From the NCBI GenBank assembly GCA_033439295.1, contig JAVTLE010000014.1:4340001-4404000 (forward strand): 64,000 bases of DNA, written 5' to 3'. Every line of letters begins with the position of its first letter. The first letter of the stretch is position 1. This document shows positions 56,442 through 64,000 of the stretch, one piece after another. Source of the DNA: Deuterostichococcus epilithicus (taxonomy: Eukaryota > Chlorophyta > Trebouxiophyceae > Prasiolales > Stichococcaceae). Under the pieces are notes generated by a model. It did not search any database and was not told where the DNA came from. It worked only from the letters and a program-made list of their open reading frames with translations. The translations under genes and the position numbers were made by a program.

Positions 56442-58108
56442 ATGTTCGCCACCCCTGACCGCTTGGCCATCCGCTTGGACCCTATGCTACATTCATCAGG
56501 CAGCGCTGCCAGCACCCCAGAGCTGGCGGGCAGCAGTTCCCGCAGCTCGGCAAAGCAGCCGAAGCTGGCGCTCTATCACAGCCTGGACGCCCGGCACTGC
56601 ATCAAACGGTGGGGCCATCGCACCGACTGCCGGTGCAGCCCAATGCAGCGCAGTAGAGCTGCTGCGACCATTTCGCTCTTTCAAGCGATTTGCTACTGCA
56701 TGAGAGACAGAACTCTTGCAATGCTCTCGCTGTATGGAGGTCTGGGACTCACTCGAAGAAATCAAAACGTCAGGTAGCAGTCAGCGTCTGTCTGTGCGGC
56801 CCGCACTGCTTGAAGTCACGCGAGCTCGCTGCGTGCTCACCTGTATGATGTTTCGCGCTGCAGGCGCGTCAAACGCAGGACAGCCGAGCTCCGCAAGGCC
56901 TTGCAGCAGGAGACCCAGATGCAGGCCATGGCACTACAGGCGAGTCCCTATTAAGCTCCGCGCTTGCAGTTGACGTGCATGTCGGAGCTGCCTGTCTGAG
57001 CGCGCCCTGCCCAATCCTGCTTGCAGCTGGCGGCGCTCGAGGAGCAGCAGTCGCTCCTTGCGCAGCGGGTGGCCAGCGAGCAGGCGGCGTGCCGTGGCCT
57101 GGCGACGCAGCTGGCAAGTGTGCAGACGGCTGCTGCAAAGGAGCATGCTGACAATGCGGCAATGCATGCCCACGTCCTGAAGGTGAGCACCGGCTTCACT
57201 CGTTGCTCCTCCTGCCAGGCAACGCCGGCATTTGTGTTGCTGGCACCACCCTCAGAGTGGGTTGCCTGGCTGCCGTCTTGGGCGGATAGCTGGGATGCCT
57301 GTCTCACCCTTGCGTTTTGCATTTGTGCCCCGGGCACTGCAACAACAGGGGCTGCAAAACTGGCAGACTCTGTTGAGCGAAAAGGGGGCAGTGCGTACTG
57401 GAGTTATGCACTTCCTCCTACTATTGGCCTGTTTGGTCCAGCGATTGCAGCTGACCAATTCTGCTACCATCTCATCAGGCACAAGTTGATGCTGCCCTGC
57501 CGCCGCAAGATGGTCCCATGACGCCGGCAACCTCGCCGCCACCTCAAGACCTGCTGTCGCCGCTCTGCTCGCCCCCGCCAGACCTGCAAGCTCCCAGGTA
57601 TGTCACATGTCAAGAGTGTTCCGCCACCCGCCACAATACTGCCACCCAAGCTCGAAACCCAGACTGCCTGCTGCGGGCAGTTCATACGCTCGCAGGCATT
57701 TTGATGGTTGTGACGCCTGTCATGCCTGGTGCCGTCTGATTCCTGCCCGCTTCTCCCAGGCGATGGCTGCTGCCTGAAAGCAGTGTGCCCATCAACCGTG
57801 CTTCGTTGTCGTTTGTTCAGGCCGAGCTGAGATGGCAGCTCCAGAGCCTGCACACAGCCTCCACCGGGCCACTCAGCGCGCCTGGCCGAGGCGGTTCAAG
57901 GGGAGTTGATGGCATTCTTTACGGCAGTACCGCCAAAACTTCGGAATACGGCCGACCGGGCCACCCCTTCAAGACGCGCTCTGTGAGGCGCTGCATCAGT
58001 CATAAATGCGCAAATGTGAGGCGCTGCATCAGTCATATATGCGCAACTGTGAGGCGCTCGCAACCCTGCCCGTGGCTTTCGATATCATGCGTTGTCCTGG
58101 CGCGCTGA
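56442..58108 (+). CDS. Coiled-coil protein of unknown family
   Basis: Five exons read in phase: 56442-56773, 56864-56939, 57027-57182, 57479-57597 and 57760-58108; 1032 bases, 343 residues. No family is recognised. The first exon starts MFATPDRLAIRLDPMLHSSG and is Ser-rich. The centre is a long amphipathic helix beginning with a basic patch (RRVKRRTAELRKALQQE), then QLAALEEQQSLLAQRVASEQ and LATQLASVQTAAAKEHADN, suggesting a coiled-coil dimer. The patch lacks the N-x7-R spacing of bZIP proteins. A Pro-rich linker (TPATSPPPQDLLSP) follows, then a helix (AELRWQLQSLHTAS). The C-terminus holds an 11-residue repeat VRRCISHKCAN / VRRCISHICAT. The intron after 56939 starts with GC (CTACAG|GCGAGT). 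Exon 1 may contain an unrecognised intron. Confidence 0.55.
57983..58058 (+). repeat. 33-bp tandem repeat, 2.3 copies, likely coding
   Basis: GTGAGGCGCTGCATCAGTCA begins at 57983 and 58016, with a partial third copy at 58049. The period of 33 preserves the frame of the preceding exon and gives an 11-residue repeat with Cys and His. Confidence 0.92.
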
Positions 58109-58629
58109 AGTTGCCAAGTCGGCAACTTGCAATTCCGACTTGCAATGCTTTGAACCTGTCTGTGGCGGAGTGATTGTTGTTTTGGGGATCCTGTATGAGG
58201 CCTTGTGTCACATGTCTAGGGGAATAGGTTAGACTTGTTAGCGGTGATGCTTCACCGCGAGGAGAAACAATGCATGGAGAGATGATGTCAGGTAGTAGGA
58301 CTGTGGCTGATTGTCTTGCATATGGTCTGTGGGCTGGTTGGAACGCCGGATCATGCGAGAGATTCTGCGCGATTTTGGACGCTTTAGATTGTGTACATTT
58401 GAAACGGTATGTGACTAGCTGTGCAGTGGTCTTGGTCCACGAGTCTCCTGGCTTGTTTGATTGCCTGAAGTGTAAAAACATACAAACCACCAGCAGTCAA
58501 CCTGATATGCACAGTCGTTCAATTCCATTCATCAGAGTCCCTACACTCCCTGCAAAGCAAGCGCATGCCGCTGCCAAATGATATCATCATGCGTGTGGCG
58601 GCAGGTGCTCCCACAGCGCAGGGACCTTG
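58109..58629. other. Convergent intergenic region
   Basis: About 520 bases, AT-rich, between the coiled-coil gene (plus) and the probable membrane-protein gene (minus). It contains TGTAA near 58470. No gene is seen. Confidence 0.4.
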
Positions 58630-60022
58630 TTATGCCTGGCGCTGCATTACAGGCGCATCCCTTTCCCACTCAACCGCCGCATACGCCGTGGTTGCCGTCG
58701 CAGCAACGAGGACTGTGCCGAGCAGCATCACGAGCATGCTGGGTCCCTTCTGATCGCAGGAGCGCACGCTTTGGCGAGACGGACATGATCATCGCCGTGC
58801 GGTGACGGTAGTTGTGACGGGCATAGCCAATGATGCCAGCTCTACAGGTACGATCAGGGTCCCTGCACATGCAGGACACGTCAGGAGGGTACCTCAGCAT
58901 GGCGCATGATGATGCAGACATGGCGGAAATGGTTGCGCAAAACTGACAGGAGGCCTGGACACTCATTCGTGCAGGCCCGGCATGCCTGCCGCCTGCAGCA
59001 TCATTGCGACTGCCAACGAGCAGGTATGGCGGACTCGGTGCTTGCTGCTGGGTGGGGGCGGTGATAGACGTTGCTTCCGGGGCAGCATGTGTTGCAGCGT
59101 CCACGTATGGCGCGAGGCTCACTGTTCTGGCCCTGACCGCCTGGCAGCACACCAGCGTACATTTGCTGCGGCACAGCCAGGCACCCAACAGACTCACCTG
59201 GGGTGCGGAGTAGTCCAATGCGCTGCTGCCGCTGGCGCCGGCCGCATCGAGCTGGCGGCACTAACCATCGTGCCGCGTCCGCCGAGCAGGCCCAGCCCGA
59301 CCAGCAGGAGGATCAGCACCGACACTTGCAGCCTGCGGGGCATGGTTCGCACGACAAAGCAAAAGCGAATGAAGGTACGCAACAGCTCACAACGGCAGCA
59401 GGACTCACTTGTCTACAACAACCCCTTGGTGCATCCGGCGCGAGGAAGACCAGCCCTCATGGCCGCGCATGCGGTGTATCGTGTGGCACCAGCAAATGGC
59501 CCCCCACTGTGCACACGCTCGCTGGTGCTGGCCAGCAAGCATCGCGCCGCCGCCGGTTGCCGCCGCCGCCGCCGCCGTGCAGCATGGGCGGCTCGGCTTG
59601 CTGCATACAGCCAAAGAACGGGGTTACAACAAGAGGCAGGTGAGATGCAGCATCACAGCGAGGGTCTAAAGCGGAGACCGCATTCGCTGGCACAAGATGG
59701 GACGGCGCACAATTGAGTAGCCTGTAATGTGATTGTGCAGAGGGTGCGCTGGGCTGCGCTCTGCCCACCACGTCCGCGCCGCGTCTCCATCAGGGGGCAC
59801 TGTGTCACATCGGTGGCGTGTTGCTGGCACGACAACTTTCATCACATTTTTCGACTGCACCATCCCAACCGCTTCCGTGGGCAATGGCGTGACGGGCAGG
59901 CTCAGGTCTGACTTTGAGCACGACGAACGCTGCGCGGGTGGTGCCGTGCAGTCCCGCTCGCTGACTGCTCCCAGGCTCGGCGTCGTCTCGAACTGGCTTT
60001 CATCTGGTTCAGGTTGCTCCCA
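58630..60022 (-). CDS. Probable multi-exon membrane protein, family unknown
   Basis: Minus-strand segments read like exons. One is about 60022-59835 (DESQFETTPSLGAVSERDC, LPVTPLPTEAVGMVQSKNV). Another, about 59345-59215, has a strongly hydrophobic stretch LQVSVLILLLVGLGLLGG preceded by basic MPRR and ends at a GT donor. Then about 59140-59020 (AVRARTVSLAPYVDAATHAA) and a last exon, 58749-58630, that follows a CAG acceptor. The last exon encodes MLVMLLGTVLVAATATTAYA and ends VEWERDAPVMQRQA with the stop at 58630-58632. Two hydrophobic segments suggest either one protein with two membrane spans or two small secreted proteins. The true start and the exon near 59600 are not resolved. Confidence 0.35.
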
Positions 60023-61430
60023 CGATCATTCATCATATTGCTGACAAACAGCTACCGCGGCTGCAGCAAATGTGCTGTAGCCGCCCCAACCCCGCCGCCG
60101 TTGACGCCGTCGCCGCCGCCGCCATTGCAAGACAGCATCGTTTTTTACCTTCCACGTTGTACTATGATGTCACCTCCATCTTTCTGGAAGTACAAGTCGT
60201 CTTGCGCCCTCTGCACTGGTAATCTGTCTCGAAAGCTGAGGGCTCAGACACAATTATCTGAGTCGTTTCGGGGCTGACATGCCCCGGAACGATTGTGGGA
60301 TGCACAGAAGCTTGGACAGTCAGAATCCAGACCCATGTGATACGGAGATCTAGGCGGTACTTGAGTCACGCCGCAAGCCAGAACCAGATCACAATTCACA
60401 TCCGCACTGCTCCTCCTTCTGAGCCTCGAAGACGTGAGCTGCTTCAGCCGACGGCCGCCTTCAGCCGACGCTCTACGGCGCCACTCCCCAAGCACCCATC
60501 AGGTGCAGCCCACATAGATCGAGGTGCAGCTGCCACTCGCCGCCTTATGTCGTGCCGCCTCATGCTGCTCGTTTTCTCGACGATTCTCTACTGCTTGTAG
60601 CATGCAAGCAGCTCCCGGTAACAGGCAGGCGCGCCCCTAGTGCACACCCGCACTGCCGGCACCAAGGCGCTGCAGTCTGCCGCATTGCGTGTGGCAGCTT
60701 TTTTGGGTCAGATCAATCGAGTTCATTCATCTGACGCCTCTGAGCGCGGAACGAGGCGTCCTGCACCTCCTGTACGCGTTTGCTGGATTGCCTCTCGGTT
60801 GTCCTTTAGCACCACCACACGCCGCGCTCTGCGCGGATGTGCAAGCACGGCGCTTACTGCCTGGACAGATCACGTCAGTACGCTGCGCATGGCGCAAGCC
60901 GCAGATCGGCGGGCAGGCTGGGCTTTTGCGAAACCAGTCGGTAGCGCGCCTTCTGTTAGTCATGTGGCTGATTGCGCCTGCGCTGTGTCTCCTCTGGCTG
61001 CAGGTGCAGCAGAACTTTTGCGGCAACGCGCGCACCTGTTCGCCTGGTGCGTGGCTTTCCATATCCGAGTGGTCGATCCTCCCAGCTGCTCACGTTAGTC
61101 ATTCGCGGTAATCTCCCCGCCACTGCTCTGACGGGGATCTTATGGACGCGGTTTCAAGGGCCTGACTTCTTGTGCATCTCCTCTCACCATGTCTGCTTGG
61201 CGCACTCAACCCTCTGCCTGCCAGCTCGAGCATCAACGGTCATCGTCAGCAATAGTCGTTTCTTCTTACTATGCTCGCGCCTCTTGATGACGCCGAGGGC
61301 TCGCGTTGCATGACCAAGCGCTTTCATGTCAGACTTGCAGCGTACAGCTTATCGCCTGTCGATCATGCTGCAGGTGTGACTGCTGACCACGTCCTTCAGC
61401 GGCTTTATCACTATACCCATTTGAGCAGCC
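60023..61430. other. Region upstream of the hexose transporter, no gene recognised
   Basis: About 1.4 kb. A Gly- or Pro-rich short frame near 60080-60150 may be a 5' exon of the minus-strand membrane-protein gene; the evidence is too weak to include it. The rest presumably holds the divergent promoters. No TATA box or operator is convincing. Confidence 0.4.
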
Positions 61431-64000
61431 ATGGGCGGCGGCGGACCAGTTGCTGACCTACCCGGCATGCGAACCGACCAACACGAGGGCAAGATCACCT
61501 GGTTTGTCATCATGACGGCGCTGGTGGCGGTGCGTCTTCTCGCTCTCGGCCGTCTCATGTATTTTCATCTGATGCGAAGTGCAGCTTGTGCATTTTGATC
61601 TGATCCGAAGTGCAGCTTGCGCACCTCATAAGCACCGACTGCAGCATTTTGCACAATGCTGTGCCAGCCTCTTCCGCAATGCCGCAGGCCAGTGGCGGCC
61701 TTATGTTTGGCTATGACAACGGCGTCTCAGGCGGCGTGTCTGGCATGAACGCGTTCCTCGAGAAGTTCTTCCCCGATGTGCTTGTGAGTTACATCTTGCT
61801 CGCATCTGCTCGTGGTGTTGGTGCCTCATTCACGCTCATTTGCCAGCATGCATTGGGATGACGATGGTGTCTATTTCCTGCTGCGATGCCTGACGCACAC
61901 ATGCTCTGCCCGCATGCAATGGGATCAACGCACACTGGCGACTGACGGGCGCATTGCCACAATTCACCGTGCAGGCAAAGAAGCTGGCAGACAACACCGA
62001 CAGTCCCTACTGCAAGTTTGACAACCAGAAGCTGCAAACCTTCACCTCCTGCCTCTTCCTCGCTGGCCTCGTGGCCTCCTTCCCGGCCGCATGGGTGAGG
62101 CGGACGTCCTTTACATTGTTGAAGTGTTCTGCTTCGTCGGTTTCAGATTTTCTCATAGCCGTCTGTTGTTTGTCACTCAGGACTGACCAGAGAGGGGTCC
62201 AGAGCGGTCCGGGGAGCCAAACGGACGGTCCAGATCCGTCAGATCCGCCAGTACTAGCAACCATGCTGTGTGCAGGTGACGACGAAGCATGGGCGTAAGA
62301 TTTCCATGATAGTCTCTGGCGCGCTCTACATGGTCGGTACTATCATTCTGACAGCAGCACAGCACATCGCCATGCTCTACGTTGGCCGCATCCTGCTGGG
62401 CTTCGGCGTCGGCTTTGCCATCCAGGTACGAGCGCGCATTTGCCAGCATTGTGGATCTCTGCGCCGATTGCAAAGGGCGCATGGCGCGCTGCTGCTGCCT
62501 GCTTACTGCGCTGGTGCCAGGCTCTCTTCCGAAGCACGTCACTGATATGTGTTGCATCTTCTCTGCAGTGTGCAACTCTATACAACTCCGAAATGGCCCC
62601 CGCCAGGCTGCGCGGCGCCCTCAACATCCTGTTCCAGCTCATGGTCACAATCGGTGCGCCATTGCAATCATGGCGTGCTCGGTTCCACACTTTCCATTTA
62701 CACATGTGCCGTGCACCATATGTGACGGGCAGCCTGGCATGGCATGGCGCGGGGTGGTCGCTGTAAGCGTCACTGAATCCTGTAGCACAGGCCAATGGCG
62801 GTGGTGAGCCCTCTGACACCGAAGCCTTAGCATGACTCTGATTGACAGCAGCAGAATTGTGTTGACATACACGGCATAGACACGGGTCTTAGTGTATGTC
62901 GGATGTATGCAGGTATTCTCATCGCGCAGCTGGTCAATTACGGAACTGAGCACCACTCCTGGGGCTGGCGCCTGTCGCTGGGCATCGCCTTCATCCCCGC
63001 CTTCATCCTGTTCTGGGGTGCGCGCTTCCTCACACCACCCACACCATTGCAGCTGACTAATGTGCTATGCACAATCGGGACGACACACCTGCTCAAAGCA
63101 TAGGCAGCCGCCACGTGCTTCACTCCTGCTGCCTGGGCACCGCACAAATGTTGTGCCACCTTCTCCCTTCGCTGCCCCGCAAGTCCCTCAGACGCCTCAA
63201 ACCTTCCTGATCAACAGGCGGCGTGCTGCTCCCGGAGACGCCCAACTCGCTGATTGAGCGCGGCCACCTGGAGGAGGCGCAGCGTGTGCTCAGGAAGATC
63301 CGCGGCACAGAGAACATCCAGGTGCGCAGTCGCTGACCTTCGTCACAATGACAGCCGGTCCGAGTGCTGCCGGCTGGAGCAATGATCCGGAGCGAGTGAA
63401 TAGAGGCCACCTGCCCGTGAGGGACAGCACTTCCCAAGTAGAGAAAAAGGGCGCAACATGCCGCAGTGAATGACTTCAGCATGTTGAACTTTTAAGTTTC
63501 CGTGTCATGGTCTGCAGATTGAGTACGAGGACATCGTCATGGCGCAGCAGCAGGCCGCCCTTGTCACCGGCGGCTCCGTGTTTGCGCCCTACAAGAAGCT
63601 GCTGTCCCGCCAGTACCGCCCGCAGCTCGTCATCACCGTGCTGGTGCGCCGTGATTCATCGAGTTATGTAGCTGCTCACGCTTCCCCGTGCAGCAGCTGC
63701 CAGCCTGTGTGCGGAGCTTTGTGTAGTGCAAAGTTCTATTGCTCGAGCAGCAGTTGCTCTGCAAATGCTTGCTGCTCGAGCGAGGAACTGCTGCATTGCT
63801 GCGGCCCGATACCGTGTGGCAATCAGCTGCAGCATTGCAGTTCACGCACTTGACGCCAACAGCCGCACTGCTGCCTGAGCCTGTCCTGCTGCCGCCTGCA
63901 GATGCCTTTCTTCCAGCAGTTCACCGGCATCAACGCCATCATCTTCTACAGCCCCGTCTTCTTCTCGTCCCTGGGCTCCGGTGACAAGACCGCCCTGGAG
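61431..64000 (+). CDS. HUP1: HUP1-type hexose/H+ symporter (3' end beyond window)
   Basis: Major-facilitator sugar porter of the plasma membrane that imports glucose-type hexoses with protons. Exons: 61431-61529, 61688-61783, 61975-62094, 62275-62425, 62569-62653, 62913-63017, 63218-63321, 63518-63643 and 63902 onward; all joins in phase. The start is [20 protein letters not shown], then TM1 ([20 protein letters not shown] with YDNGVSGGV), a loop with FLEKFFPDV and [11 protein letters not shown]2, the A-motif-like TTKHGRK, TM3-5 with [21 protein letters not shown] and [12 protein letters not shown]6, [13 protein letters not shown], the central loop, and TM7 with [17 protein letters not shown]. 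The order and signatures match Chlorella HUP1 and plant STP proteins. About half to two thirds of the 12-TM protein is present. In Chlorella, HUP transport is glucose-inducible; nothing here shows that directly. Confidence 0.95.
61561..61623. repeat. 31-bp tandem duplication in HUP1 intron 1
   Basis: ATTTTCATCTGATGCGAAGT (61561) recurs as ATTTTGATCTGATCCGAAGT at 61592, each followed by GCAGCTTG(T/C)GC, so an acceptor-like TGCAG is duplicated. It lies in intron 61530-61687. Confidence 0.92.

Noticed and set aside
56736-56939. Basic patch plus heptad helix of the coiled-coil protein as a bZIP factor
   Set aside because: The basic stretch lacks the N-x7-R/K spacing that defines bZIP DNA-binding regions.

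Overview
The window is nuclear DNA of a unicellular green alga, most likely a trebouxiophyte of the Chlorella type. The evidence is GC-rich multi-exon genes with short exons and short introns, long Ala/Gln/Pro/Gly-rich exons, organelle-targeted proteins, a photosynthetic ferredoxin-NADP+ reductase, and a hexose/H+ symporter closely resembling Chlorella HUP1. CCCTAAA (plant/Chlorella-type telomere) motifs are scattered in it. I found no bacterial operons, rRNA, tRNA, CRISPR array or intact mobile element. Exon boundaries were read by eye from splice sites, frame continuity and family conservation. Where two exons join in frame across a conserved motif the boundary is firm; first exons are often inferred.

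Layout: 1-3240 (-) valyl-tRNA synthetase, cut by the left edge. 3626-8038 (+) nuclear protein with a FYR domain and an HMG box. 9462-14037 (-) unidentified protein with one membrane segment. 14905-27065 (+) FANCJ/BRIP1-type iron-sulfur DNA helicase with a very long low-complexity tail. 27871-29825 (-) secreted LysM protein. 30553-32402 (+) Mediator subunit MED7. 33162-34701 (+) GFA/CENP-V-type zinc protein. 35421-37850 (-) PPPDE/DeSI-1 deSUMOylating isopeptidase. About 38975-41671 (+) chloroplast ferredoxin-NADP+ reductase. 42689-54784 (+) giant SET-domain histone methyltransferase with CCHC, two GYF and a UBZ-like finger. 56442-58108 (+) coiled-coil protein. About 58630-60022 (-) probable membrane protein. 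61431-64000 (+) HUP1-type hexose symporter, cut by the right edge.

No shared pathway joins these genes; the window is ordinary euchromatin with several head-to-head and tail-to-tail pairs. Four genes (FYR-HMG, FANCJ, MED7, SET) serve chromatin, transcription or genome stability. The most interesting points are: (i) a UBZ4-spaced zinc finger inside a SET1/ATXR7-like H3K4 methyltransferase; (ii) decayed tandem copies of exon ends lying inside several introns of that same gene; (iii) nine frame-supported or likely GC-AG introns; (iv) a FYR plus HMG-box protein; and (v) an enormous low-complexity tail on the FANCJ helicase.
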